Shown one piece after another: positions 52,001 through 62,295 of a DNA stretch of 64,000 nt. Positions within the stretch are counted from its first letter, which is position 1. Each line of letters opens with the position of its first letter. Location of the stretch: positions 164,001-228,000 of the forward strand of contig CAUYUJ010007446.1 of the NCBI GenBank assembly GCA_963575745.1. The letters are read 5' to 3'. The notes below the pieces were generated by a model that was given only the letters and a program-made list of their open reading frames with translations, searched no databases and was not told the origin of the DNA. The DNA is from Prorocentrum cordatum (lineage: Eukaryota > Sar > Dinophyceae > Prorocentrales > Prorocentraceae). The translations under genes and the position numbers were made by a program.

Positions 52001-52149
52001 CTTTCTTTCTCGACTACGAACGACGACGACAACAGCGACGGCGGCGGTGACGACGGCCCCCAGAAGTGGAGGTCCCCAGAGACAACCAGAGGCCTTCAGA
52101 TTCCTGGAGGCCAAAGAAGGAGCCGAGGCGCCAAATCATGCTGATTTGA

Positions 52150-52480
52150 TCCTGCGCCTTCCTCCTCCTCCTCCTGCCTTGGTCTTCCCCTCACGTGACT
52201 TTCATTGGGTCACTTCAATGGGGTCCAAGGCAGCCGAGCCGATGGAGAGCCGCGACCCCTTCGTCTGCCCGCCTCCCTCCCACCTCTCTTCTTCTCGCTC
52301 CTCGTCCCCCTTCTCCCTATTCCCAATCCTACACCGCCCTCCCCCTCGTCCGTCGTCCGCCTAGTCCCCCTCCTCCGCGGCGTCCTCCCCACTCATCTCC
52401 CTTTCCCTTCTTGCCTCGTCCTCCTCCCTCCTCCCTCGTACTGCCCCCCTCGGGCTTGCAGCCAGGGGGAGAGGGACGGC
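52150..52480. repeat. Pyrimidine-rich stretch
   Basis: CCTCCTCCTCCTG, CCTCGTCCGTCGTCC and CTCCTCCCTCC words; not periodic. Confidence 0.6.
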
Positions 52481-52652
52481 GACGAGGGCGGGCGAGTAGA
52501 GATAGAGAGAGAGAGGGAGGCATCGGAGCCAGGAGATAGCTGAGCAGAGGGAGGGAGGGAGCGAGGGATGAGTCGAGAGGAGAGGGCAAGCAGGCAACGC
52601 AGAGTAGAAAGGGGTCTCCAACGTGCAACAAGGTTGTTACTCGAATGCAACG

Positions 52653-52755
52653 AGGTGCTTCGAAAGTGGCTGCGATCTCCTCCACAGGCACGTTATCGCC
52701 ACTGAGTTCCATATAAGTGCCTGTAAAGACAGTCGCAGCCACTTTCGCAGCACCT
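52653..52755. ncRNA. Candidate 103-nt stem-loop RNA or MITE-like hairpin
   Basis: A 23-bp stem with one mismatch (52,653-52,675 with 52,733-52,755), an 8/8-nt internal loop, a second stem ACAGGCACGTTAT/ATAAGTGCCTGT (one bulge), and a 16-nt terminal loop. The shape suits a small-RNA precursor, but a miniature inverted-repeat element would look the same. No expression evidence. Confidence 0.4.
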
Positions 52756-53270
52756 GGTGCTGGCAACTTAGTGGCACGTTTCGGCAACCTAGTTGCAAGT
52801 GGTGGGCCCTTTCAGCGGCAGTGCTATTGCCTCTCCGCGGCACTGAGTGGCATCCCGCTGCCAATTTAATGGCAAATACTGGCGACCAAATGATAAGTAA
52901 GTGGCCACTTACGGATCGCTTAGTGGCAGGCAGCGACCTCCCAGAGGCACTTACTAATCAGTTCGTAATCCTTGCAGCCATGGGGCAGATGCAAGGGCCC
53001 GTCAAAGCGAATTCCGCGCCTGCTCCCGCCTCCCCTGTGCTGCGCTGCGTCTCATGTTTGTAGCATTCGCAGGGCGAGGGGGGAGGGGTTGACGGGGAAG
53101 AGGATGAGGAGGGGGAAGCGATGAATGAGGAATATGGGAAACAATTGAGGTGTGGAGAAAGAGGGGGATGGAGGGGGAAGAGGCAGAGGACGATGATGAG
53201 GAGGATGAGTGAAACGAAGAATGATCAGGAGGAGGAGGAGGAAGAGGAGCCCTGCCTCCTCCTAGCCACC
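52756..53270. other. Spacer with recurring GTGGCA words
   Basis: TAGTGGCA, AGTGGCCACTTA and GTGGGCCC words continue the theme of the hairpin up to 52,960. GAGGAGG-rich after 53,080. No gene. Confidence 0.45.
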
Positions 53271-53274
53271 TGCA

Positions 53275-53341
53275 TGTCCGCAAACGACGATACCGACGAC
53301 GACGCGGCGACGGTGACGCCGACGACGACGACGACGACGAC

Positions 53342-53416
<75 letters not shown>

Positions 53417-53560
53417 TACGGTGGAGGCAGCGGCGGCGGCGACAACGACTGTTGTGACAAAGTTTGTGGCGATGACGGCGACGACGACGGCGGCGGCGTT
53501 GGCGGCAGCGACGGCGGCGACTGCGGCGGCGAAGTCGACGGCGGCCGCGCACTGCCAGCG
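53275..53560 (+). repeat. ACG trinucleotide array
   Basis: Pure ACGACG at 53,319-53,413, flanked by GGCGGCGAC variants. The 268-codon poly-Thr/Ala frame through it is rejected. Confidence 0.95.
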
Positions 53561-54834
53561 TCAGGACGGCAGTGACGACGGGCCTGTTCGGCTATCGTCG
53601 AGCCCAGCTGGCTGGGCTTCGCCTGGCGACAGGAAGCGGGCCGCGTCGCCGCAGAAGGCCCGTTGTTTCGCCTTCGAGCTCATTCTTGCTTCCTCGTGCT
53701 TCCTTCACTGCTCCGGCACTGCCTGTCATGATCCCGACCAGACTGGTTCGTGCTTGCACAATGCGGCGGATGTTTTGCTAAATCTACTTTGCCTGTGGGA
53801 AGGCCCTTGCTGGGCCTTGGGCCGTCAAAACACGGCTCGAGACGGAACCTTGGCCCCGTGGCAGGGGCCGCGACATTTGTGGATCCATGTTTTGAGCGAA
53901 GCACGCCGTCGGTGCCCCAGTGAGTGACGATAGGCGGGTCACAGAGGCAAGGGCCGAATTCGATAAGGGACAATCTAGTTTTTCTGCTGGGATACTGTAT
54001 CAGACCCGCTTGCCCACCCAGTCAAAAGCTTTACTCCTTCGTACGCCGTCGTGTCAGGAAGCTCCTTCTTCATATCAGAAGCCGTGCAAGACGTGTGCGT
54101 TGGGGATCTCATATTGTTCCCCGGTCCATGCACAAGGCCGCTCACATGGATGAGTTCATGTGCGCAGTTGCTCATGGGGCACGTGGGAGGTTTCTACGAA
54201 GAAACCCTCACCATGGCAGAACTCGGCAATCGAAGTGAAACAATATGTACAAGCCTGCTCGGACTATGCACTGCCAATCCCCCCGCCGAAGCGATGCAGC
54301 TGTTTGTTTGCCTTGTGTTGGTACCGTCGTTGGAGAACTCTGGCAGCAGTTATTGCAATCATCAATGTCGTGTGGCGGATTGCTAGAATGAAAGATTCAC
54401 CACACCGAATTATGGGTCGCGCGGCACTCTGGACGACTTCATGCAGTGCCCGCTGCTTGGAATCAGAGAGGAGAAACGCGAGTGCCCCGCGCGGCACGAT
54501 CCCTTGGCTCCGAGCAGGTTACACCGAAACCGTTGTATTCTGGACCTTCGTGGAAGCGGCAGCGTCCTATTGTTACTACTTTTGAAAAAAATGTATCTTG
54601 GAAACGGAAGCGGTAAACGAAACGGCGACCGGAAACGGCAAAGCATCGGCTCCAAGATTGGAACGCCTATGGCTATGCCTATGCCGATGCCTCCCCCCTA
54701 ATTCCAAGGCCTTTTCTCCAAATAGGCTTGCCCTATAGGAGTCCCAGCTCATCATCAGCAATTGGTCTTTAGCCCCCCACTTTTTCCAATGGCCCCCCCC
54801 CTTTTGTTCAATGGCACCTCCCCTTTTTCCAATG
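53561..54834. other. 1.3-kb stretch with no recognised gene
   Basis: Open frames up to 141 codons on + (54,160-54,585) have ordinary composition but no motif. A GGAAACGGAAGCGG-like 6-bp repeat lies at 54,598-54,645. Confidence 0.4.
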
Positions 54835-55000
54835 CCACTTGCTTGCTTGCTCTTGCGTGATTGCTCTCTTTGCTTGCTCTTGCTTGCCCTTGCTTGCTTT
54901 CACTTGATCGCTGGCTCTTGCTTGTTTGTGTTTGCTCGCTTGCGTTTGCTTGGTTCTGTTTGCTTGCTTGCGCTTGCTTGATGTTGCTCCTCCCGTCCTC
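54835..55000 (+). repeat. CTTGCTTG simple repeat
   Basis: TTGCTTGCTCTTGCTTG words, the reverse complement of the GCAAGCAAGCAG words at 2,070-2,170. Confidence 0.8.
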
Positions 55001-55640
55001 CTCACGTCCTGCTCCCGTCCTCCTTTCGTCCTCCTCCCGTCCTCCTGTCATCCTCCTCCTGACCTCTGATGTATTTGGAGTCAACGCTGCTTGTTTTTTT
55101 GCTACGGTCAGGAACTTGAGCTTCGCGTGTCGTTCTGGCGGTTCTGGCCAAACCACGCGTCTGGGCGACACGCAATCCGCTTCCCGGCCGCCTGCCTCAA
55201 CGTCCTGAGTCTTTCCCAGCCTCCCGCCCCGCGAAGCGGAGCGACACGCTGTCTGCTCGCATGGCATAGCGTGTCGCCAGGGACGCCGCCGCGACACTCT
55301 AAGCAGGAGTTCCCGACCCTACTGTGGGTTGCGAGTGCTCGCGCAAACCAAAAGCATGGATTTCGCTCAACATCGAAATACAACATTAACCACGAGACGG
55401 GTCAGCAGACACACTGTTGCCAACCATCTTGCGATGTTGGGTTTTCGTTTTGAATTCGCATCTCTGGGCGTCCCTCCCGTCCTTTCTTCCTTCCTTCCTT
55501 ACTTCTCCACCCTCCCTCTTCCCCTCTCTGCTGTGCCCTCCGAATGTCTCTGTCCGTAGCCCTTTTGGCTCTGGCGTGGGGGAGGAGCGGCCCCCGATTG
55601 CTCGTGTCTCGCAAGTGCCTGCTTTGGCGCGAGCCACCTC
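55001..55640. other. Spacer upstream of the LINE
   Basis: CCTCCTCCCGTCCTCC-type repeat at 54,985-55,060, then mixed sequence. It may contain the LINE 5' UTR; no boundary is visible. Confidence 0.4.
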
Positions 55641-55727
55641 TTTTTGTGTACGCGTCTGGATACCGTGAGCGGGTTGCCCGCCTGTTTCCAGCACAGTTTC
55701 GTTCTTGGTTATTTTTGCGGAAAGCCC

Positions 55728-56870
55728 ATGGCATTTTCTTTTGCTGCGTCGGCCAATGGTCACAAGCAGAAGCGGCAAACATGGGCCAGGTATTGGTTCT
55801 GCAGGCACTGCTGGTCTCAGCAGACAGGGGACAGGTGGTGGAATCGAGCAGACCACGACAAGTGTTCGTTGCGCAAGCAACCCTCTTCGACTGCGCTCGC
55901 AGGCAACAGAGTTCCCGACAGTCCCTCGCTTTCGGCGGCCAAGTTCGCTCCCAGGACTGATCCCAAGCTTATGGCCAAGTTCAAAAGGCTGCGAGACGAG
56001 GTTGCTTCATTGCGCGAGAATGAAGCCATCGCTCTCAAACGCGACCCGGGGGCCATGGATGTAGACGCCAGTCAGCACGATTGTGACGCGGATGCCAAGA
56101 AACAGCTTGGCACAGTCACGGAGAAACTACATAAAGTCGCGGATTTTGACGGCGAGGAGTTCGATGAGTTGCGAAAGAAGCTGCGGGCGAAGCAGGCCGC
56201 CCCCCATGGTCAGATCAGTCGTGGCCAGTCTCTGGACACGCGGTTCAAACACATGTCTTTTCAACGCGCCAAGCATGCGCGCAAGCAGGAGCGCCAAGCA
56301 TAGGTGGTCATGGATCACAAGCAGTCTCTGGTTGAGGCGCATAAGGTGGTGGACGGCGCGGGGAATGCGCAGCAGGCTACTGCGAAGGAGATTGCCGACC
56401 TCGACGCTGAGCGGTGCCAGCTCGTGGCAGGTGCGCCGATGGCGTCGTCAGGTTCTGGGTCGGCATCAGCAGCAGGAGCTGGGGGGCTCAAGCGTCTTAT
56501 CGGCGAGGGCCTTACCATTGAGAAGTGTGGCGAAGTGCTCAAGAGCTCCGGCGGCAGTCCAAAGCTGGCGCAGAGGCTCCACGAACGCTTGGTAGAGGTG
56601 AGCGCTAAACGCTAAGGAAGATCTACATCGGTCGCAACAAAGGCGGGCGGCTGAGGAGGCCAGCGGGCTTCAGCAGCAGCAGCAGCAGCAGCAACAGGCA
56701 ACCCAACAGGCCGAGCAGGAGGCCAAGGCGGCCGAGGAGGCTGCCGAACAGGAGAGCACCACGAAGGAGTCGGTGCAGTGGAAGGCCCGGCAACAAACTC
56801 GAAGGCGGAGGGCCCCGAGAAGTTGCGTGAGCTCCTTTCGCGTAGGCGGTGCACCCTCGCAGTCGTTTTT
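55728..56870 (+). pseudogene. LINE ORF1 protein, one stop and one frameshift
   Basis: ORF1 proteins bind the element's RNA. The frame from 55,644 continues to 56,615 with a single internal stop (TAG at 56,301-56,303). I prefer the methionine at 55,728 (MAFSFAASANGHKQKRQTWA). A zinc-finger-like segment follows: YWFCRHCWSQQTGDRWWNR then DHDKCSLR, with C53, C56 and C74 (numbered from 55,644) and arginine where the fourth cysteine is expected. Next come a coiled-coil stretch (KFKRLRDEVASLRENEA), an acidic region and basic helices. After a stop at 56,613 the reading resumes in frame 1 with a Gln-rich stretch (about 56,670-56,700) and EAKAAEEAAEQESTTKES. Confidence 0.65.
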
Positions 56871-56879
56871 TTGGTTGCG

Positions 56880-57720
56880 CGTGATTCATATTATCAATAT
56901 CTTGACGCGAATTGCTACGGTCAATATTCCACCGTTTTTTTTTGGCGCGTATGTTCGAGTCAGATGCTCATGTCCTGGAAAATGGGCTACCCATCATGTG
57001 CGTGCAGGAGCACCACCTCACTGCGTCAAAGCTTGGAGGTTTTCAGAATCGCATGAGGGCGGTTGGCTACCATTAAGCGTGGGCGCCTGCAGGCGGGGCG
57101 GGATCTGGAGTTGGGACGGGCGGGGGCATGGGCGTTATTGTGCCGAAGAGAGCGCGCGTCACGACAGGCCCGTTGCTTGCTGGTTCCAAAGGCAGATTGA
57201 TTCATGAGCGAGCAGTTGCAGTGTTAGTGCACACCTGATTACAAGGTGGCTTCGTTTCAGTCCCGGCGTATCTCTGCGCCAAGGAAGGCATGGGGCAGCA
57301 GGACGTTTCGTTGCTGACAGCGGCGGCGCAGGGCACGTTGCAAGGTCGTGCTCTTGTATGCTGGAGCCATGGGCAGCGTCGGTAGGAGGGGTGTCGGCGG
57401 CGCCTCCTGCACCGACTCGTGTCCGAAGCACGCCTGGCACGACGATCGATTACCTCGTCATGTCGGAGCGCTTCGGGGTTTCGCCGCGCGTTCTGTGCGT
57501 GCCGAGGATGCCGCATCGCCCACTGTTGATGGAGGTCAATGCTGAAGATGCGGCGATGTGGTGCAGGGTGGCCAGGCAGCCTCGGCCCATTCCCGCGCCG
57601 GCGCCGCCCGGTTGCGGGAGGTCCCCGCGAAGGTGGCAGAGGTTCCACGAGGTGGCGCAGAAGGCGACGACGGCAGAGCAGCTGGCCGAGCTCCGTCATC
57701 CAGGGCATCGAGACTGAGCT
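56880..57720 (+). pseudogene. LINE EEP (AP-like) endonuclease, decayed
   Basis: This nuclease nicks the target DNA to start insertion. One frame reads MCVQEHHLTASKLGGFQNRM, where the glutamate of QEHHL (57,008-57,010) is the catalytic metal-binding residue, then GGGMGVIVPKRARVTTGPLL, RAVAVLVHT and FVSVPAYLCAKEGMGQQDVS. After a frame change, VRSTPGTTIDYLVMSERF (about 57,418-57,470) and PHRPLL (about 57,509-57,526) match the C-terminal S-IDY-S and SDHRP motifs. The middle DWN motif is not recognisable. In-frame stops occur after VGYH and after VLVHT. Inactive. Confidence 0.75.
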
Positions 57721-58871
57721 GCTCGACAGACATGATGTTTTAGGACCGCGTAGAGCTGGCCACGAAGGCCGAGCAGGTGAACATCAGGTACCATAGCAAA
57801 AGCTCCGCGCTGTACCTCAACGCCGCCAGCTTCGGCCGCATCGTGAATCTGCCGCGCTGGGCGCCGTGGCCAGGCGGGCCGGGCGCCCGCGCAGCCCGCG
57901 CGGCGCTGCCGCCCCACGCGCCCAACCTCGAGGCGGACTTGGGCGAGCAGCCGAGGAGGATCAAGAGGGTGGCCCAGGTGCTGCAGGATACGGGGGCCGT
58001 CCTGCGCAGGACCGGGCGGCCCGACCATGCGCGCGCGCGCCCGGACGCGCTGGCGGCGACTTTCTTCGGGGCTGAAACAGATGCGACGGGCGCCCCGTCC
58101 GCTCCGGACCTGGTAGATAGAGTTTGAAAGTTGGCCCAACAGAAGGTGGCCGCGTTTTTAGCCAGTGAAAAAGAAGCTCGGATATCCCGGATGCCTGTCG
58201 ACCATCGTTTCTCTGGGGCCCGTGGGGGCCAAAGAATGCTCGCCGAGAAGCAGGGGGTCAAACCATTTGAGTTTGCGGATGACGCGCGTCGAGAGCGGGC
58301 CCGCGTTCGGGCCGCGCACGCGTGCGACGAGCTGTTTTTGGGCCGAGCGATTCGGGGGCGAGGCCGAGACGGCCGCCGATCGGGGTCAGCAATCTGCGGA
58401 GTGCGATCGCGAAGTCCCCCCCCGAGACGGCGGTGGGCCGTTGCAGGATCCATCTTCGGTTGCTCCGATATCTCTCAGGCGAGATGCTCGCGACGCTGGC
58501 GGCGCTTCCAATGCAATGCGAGCACGCGCCCGCATGGCCGTCAAAGCGATGAGTCAGCAGACTGGCCGGATGGCCCAGACCCGGTGGAGGCCACCTGTCG
58601 ATTGCCATTCTGGAGCGGTCTTGCGCGCGCGGGGTGGTCTGCCGAGCCGTCTCCGATCAGTGGGAGGTTGGGCGTCGGACGGGCGAGTTCTGGGGCGCTG
58701 GGAAGGGAAGCGACGCGAGCGACTCAGCGTTCGATGTGATCCTCTCAGCGGAGGTAGCCGCAGAGCCATGGGCTGGCACTCTGTCGTGCTGCTGCTCGAT
58801 ATGGCCAAGTGCTATCACATTATTAAACTACCCAGTGCGACCCTACTTAGGAGTTGAAGCATTTAGGAAAG
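57721..58871 (+). pseudogene. LINE reverse transcriptase, N-terminal part up to motif A
   Basis: Begins ETELLDRHDVLGPRRAG, then a long connector in several frames. Reverse transcriptase motifs start near 58,480: ALPMQCEHAPAWPSK, a frame-shifted IAILERS, FWGAGKGSDASDSAFDVILS, and motif A, SVVLLLDMAKCYHIIKLP, whose catalytic aspartate codon is at 58,798-58,800. The frame then reads GVEAFRKA and stops being LINE sequence at 58,871, where the satellite insert begins. The remainder continues at 60,251. Confidence 0.75.
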
Positions 58872-59901
58872 CAACATCTACATTTACACCGGCAGCTACA
58901 TGTACACTTGCACCTGCATCTACATCTACATCAACATGAACAGCGGGACTCACATCTACATCTACACCTACATCCACATCTACACCTACATCTACATCTA
59001 CACCTACATGCTGATCTACACCTGCATCTACATCTACATCTGCAGCTACACTTTCGCATTGTTTGTTGTTTTGCGTTTGTTTTGCATTGCCTTTGCTTTT
59101 TTTTTGCTCTTGCATTTGCTTTTGCCTTTGCCTTTGCTTTGCTTGTGCTTTTGCTGTTGCTTGGGCTTGCTATGCTGCGCTTTGCTGTGCTATGCTTTGC
59201 TACGCTGCGCTATGCTATGATATGCTATGCTAGGCTACGCTCGGCTGCACTGTGTTATGCTAGGCTATGCCTTGCAATGCTATTATGCGCTATGCTATGC
59301 TATGATGTGCTATGCTGTACTATGCTGTGCTGTGCTATGCTGTGCGATGCTATGCTATGCTCGGCGATGATGTGATATGCTGCGGTCTGCTATGCTATGC
59401 TATGCTATGCTGCACTATGCTATGCTGTGCTGTGCTGTGTCATGCTGCGCTATGCTGCGATGTGCTATGCTAAGCAATGCTATGCTAAGCTATGCGATGC
59501 TATGGTATGCTATGCTATGTGATGATTCGCTGTGCTAATGCTAATGCATTGCTATGCTATGCTATGCGTGGCTAGGTTATGCTATGCTATGCTATGTTGT
59601 GCTAATGCTGCGCTGCGCTATGCTGCGCTAAGCCAAGCTAAGGTAAGGTAAGCTCTGTTAAAGCTAAGCTAAGCTAAGCTAGGCTGGGATACGTCAAGCT
59701 AAGCTAAGCTAAGTTGAGCCAAGCTAAGCTAAGCTACGCATAGCTTAGCTCAGCTAAGATGGGATAACCTAAGCTATGCTAAACTAAGTTAGGCTAGGCA
59801 AATCAAAGCAACGCTAAACTAAGCTAAGCCAAGCTAAGATGAGATCAGCTAAGCTAAGCTTAGCTTAGCTTAGCTAAGCTCAGCTAAGCTGGGCGAGCCC
59901 A

Positions 59902-60024
59902 GGGGGCGCAACTGTGGGGACCGCGGAGCGGGCGCCAGGAGGGCCGCCCGGGACGAGTCGCACTGCCCGGCCCCTATAAGCCAGGAGAGTAAGAACCTTT
60001 CCAGGCAGAACCTAGGTAGGGAAC
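59902..60024 (+). repeat. GC-rich direct repeat, copy 1 (123 bp)
   Basis: GGGGGCGCAACTG, then GACCGCGGAGCGG, CACTGCCCGGCCCCT, GTAAGAACC and CCTAGGTAGGGAAC. Partner at 60,111-60,231. Confidence 0.85.
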
Positions 60025-60110
60025 AAAACATAAACCTGAGCGAAGATGAAGCTAAGATAATCTAATATGAAAAAAGCGATGCTAAGATGAGATAAGCAGC
60101 GCTAAGCTAA

Positions 60111-60231
60111 GGGGGCGCAACTGGGGGGGCCGCGGGGCGGATGCTAGGGGAACCGCCCAGGGCGGTTTACACTGCCAGGCCCTTTAACCTACACGGTAAG
60201 AACCCTTCTAGGCAGAGCCTAGGTAGGGAAC
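60111..60231 (+). repeat. GC-rich direct repeat, copy 2 (121 bp)
   Basis: Same ordered words as 59,902-60,024 with scattered substitutions. The two copies are separated by an AAGCTAAG-like stretch. Confidence 0.85.
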
Positions 60232-60250
60232 TACCAGTCCTGGTTTAAAT

Positions 60251-61190
60251 ATTTCGGCAAGTTGGCTTCCCGCTCAGATTGGGGTGGGTGGTCATCCAAT
60301 CGAGCATGGCCCTTTGCGGGATTGATGCTCTCGGTTCGCTGTCGGGGCCGTTTGCGTCGGCCCAACGGGCCCCGGCGGTGCGTTCGGCAACCGCGTCGAT
60401 CGCGCTCGCTGCGCCGCTGCGCCCCGCGCGGTTCGCCATCGAGAGATGCGTTGCCCTGGCCCGTGCTCTGACGGATGATGCGTCGCTGCTTTGGCCGGGC
60501 CCTGGCCCCGAGATAGGGAAGGGAAGCAGGTTCTCGCGACGGCTAGGGAGTTATATCATCCTGTGCGTCCGATAGGCTTACTGTTGCAGCCCAGCGCGTT
60601 TGGTTTTGTCGCCGCGAGTCTGGCCTCGTCTAAGCGCGCGGGATCGTCGGCCAAACTCATTGAGGTTTTGCGCGCGTGAGAAAACAGGGACATGACTTGT
60701 CTGGCAGGGAAGCTGCGCGCAATATCGAGGCCAAGAGGCGGGCTGCCCCGGTCAAGCGCAAGCACCGCGTTCAGGTTCTTAAGAAGACGGCTGGCACCAC
60801 GGTTGCTAGCGCGTGGCTGGCGCACAGGCTTTATGCCGAGTGGAGGCCGCGGGGCCTCTGTCTCGCGCGCGACTACTGATATTCTGCGCGCGTTCAGGCC
60901 CCTAGCTGGGGGCCTCGTGGGGGCGGGGGGAGCGTCGCGCGTGATTGGATTCCTTTGCGCGCATAAGGGCCCCAGTTTTGACCCGATCGTGGATGCTACC
61001 ATCCCGGTGTTCTTTTATGGTAATTGACGTGGGATCGGTGGGTGCCCGGCTCAGATTTTCGCGCGGCCTGGATGGCTGTCCGCGCCCGCCTCGAAGATCG
61101 CCCCCATTGGAATCGCGTCCAGGGTCCGATGGTGGCGGCGTTTCTGTCGTTGTTTAGGATCGGCTGGAGGTTGTTGATCGTTCATCATTA
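60251..61190 (+). pseudogene. LINE reverse transcriptase, C-terminal part with motif C
   Basis: Continues the enzyme directly after the insert: FRQVGFPLRLGWVVIQSSMA, GIDALGSLSGPFASAQ, a decayed motif B, and the motif C box ALTDDASLLWPGPG with its aspartate pair at 60,474-60,479. In changing frames the thumb and post-thumb parts follow: KHRVQVLKKTAGTTVAS, RGASVSRATTDILRAFRPLA and FDPIVDATIPVFFYGN. Without the insert, motif A and motif C would be about 95 residues apart, as expected for a LINE enzyme. Stops and frameshifts throughout. Confidence 0.75.
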
Positions 61191-61655
61191 GCTCAAAACT
61201 GTCCGCGTCCTGCCCATGGGGATGTCAAGCTGAGGCTGCGCGAGTGCATGGCTTGAGCTCAGGTCCGCCCGATTGCAGGGGCTAGTCATGAGGCCAGTGG
61301 CGATGGTCAGGTTCGGGGCAGAGCACTTGGCATAGGGATCCTCTTCTTCTAAGGGCCCTGCCAGGCGAGGGGCTTTGAGAGCTGTGATTAGTGGCGAGTT
61401 GCGGCCCCGTCCGCGCAACGCACACATGCTGTCTGCTGGCTAGTCGTAAGTTCGAATTCGGATACGGCGCAGACGGCACCTGTGGCCACCTGTGCACGAA
61501 CGTATGGAGGTCTGGGAGCCGGGCGCGGACCCAGACGAGGATCCGCTCTTCCCAGACAACATTCTTGGTCATGTTAGTGGCTGTGGGACATGGTGAAAAA
61601 AGGCCCCCCTCCCGACTTCGACACTGTTGAATTGGCGCATGCCCCCCCCCCTGCG
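61191..61655 (+). pseudogene. LINE connector with possible zinc knuckle
   Basis: Lies between reverse transcriptase and RNase H. One frame reads FGYGADGTCGHLCTNVW (61,453-61,504), a possible remnant of the CX2C...H...C knuckle of these elements. The rest is not assignable. Confidence 0.35.
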
Positions 61656-62295
61656 CTTGGTTCCCCAGGAGTGGGGTGCGACTCATGCGCCTTGGGGCAT
61701 TGAAACCTTTCGCTGGTGGTTCTGGTTTGGCTAATGGCCCCGAGGCGTGCCGCTGCGGGTGGGCCGCGGCCGAGCAGAGTCCAGGGGGATGGCTGGCCAT
61801 GTTTGGGCCCCTGGCTAGGGCCATTCAGAGCGCCCCTCGGGCCGAGCGTTTTGCGCCGACGCAGGCCATGTGGCATGGCCGGGGAGGCGTGAGAGATATT
61901 AATTAGCGACCGTCTGTCGGCGGTGCGAGAGGCCCAGAATTGCACCGATGACCCGGCCTTGGGACGCAGCAGGCACGCTGGCATTATGAGAGAACCTTTT
62001 AAGATTTGCCCATCGGACACGCCTGTCCACGAGCGGCCGAGGGCGAGATGGACGCCCGCTCATGGAGACCTCGACTCCCTTCTCTTCGGCGTTGACCTGT
62101 CGAGCAGGGGTCGGTCTGCGCCGCCGGCTGCGTTCGACTGCCTCGGAAACACGCGGGCTGACTTCTTGGCGATGCTCGGTTCGAGTCAGCGCGAGGCCGC
62201 TGGTGCCGCCGTCTCATTTCTCGAGGCTCAGTCGAGCGCTGCGAGAAAGACGGCGCAGCTCTATTTTCTCGCGCAGGATGTCAAGAGCTCCGACC
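61656..62295 (+). pseudogene. LINE RNase H, decayed
   Basis: The frame from 61,676 reads FAGGSGLANGPEACRCGWAA, then GPLARAIQSAPRAERFAP and MWHGRGGVRDIN followed by a stop. This matches the RNase H fold of LINEs: the first motif should be F-x-D-G-S-G but has glycine in place of the catalytic aspartate, while the catalytic glutamate (PRAERF) is kept. After a frame change: DRLSAVREAQN, RARWTPAHGDLDS (the conserved WTPAH) and LGNTRADFLAMLG, the terminal N..AD motif. Inactive through the D-to-G change, a stop and a frameshift. Confidence 0.7.

Larger units (their letters stand above)
58872..60250. mobile_element. 1,379-bp satellite-rich insertion in the LINE reverse transcriptase
   Basis: Flanked by ATTTAGGAAAG (58,861-58,871) and ATTTCGGCAAG (60,251-60,261), 9 of 11 identical, a likely target-site duplication. 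The interior is stacked repeats: 6-bp ACATCT/ACACCT (58,872-59,050), TTTGCC-type (59,050-59,165), 5-bp TATGC (59,165-59,635), 5-bp AAGCT (59,635-59,890), then two GC-rich direct copies of about 122 bp. Confidence 0.7.
55644..62295 (+). mobile_element. Near-complete decayed LINE (non-LTR retrotransposon)
   Basis: In order: ORF1 with zinc motif and coiled coil, EEP endonuclease, reverse transcriptase (split by a 1.38-kb insert) and RNase H. The insert-free length is about 5.3 kb. Frames change many times and stops are frequent, so it is dead, but almost every expected module is present in the right order. The 3' end is followed by a GC-rich minisatellite; no poly(A) tail is seen. Confidence 0.8.

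Noticed and set aside
53121-53927. 268-codon frame with a long poly-Thr stretch
   Set aside because: Driven by the ACG array.
59165-59890. TATGC and AAGCT runs as telomere-like repeat
   Set aside because: Five-base units that do not match known telomeric repeats; they lie inside an insertion in a LINE.
59902-60231. tRNA-derived SINE head
   Set aside because: No convincing box A or box B sequence and no cloverleaf was found in either copy.
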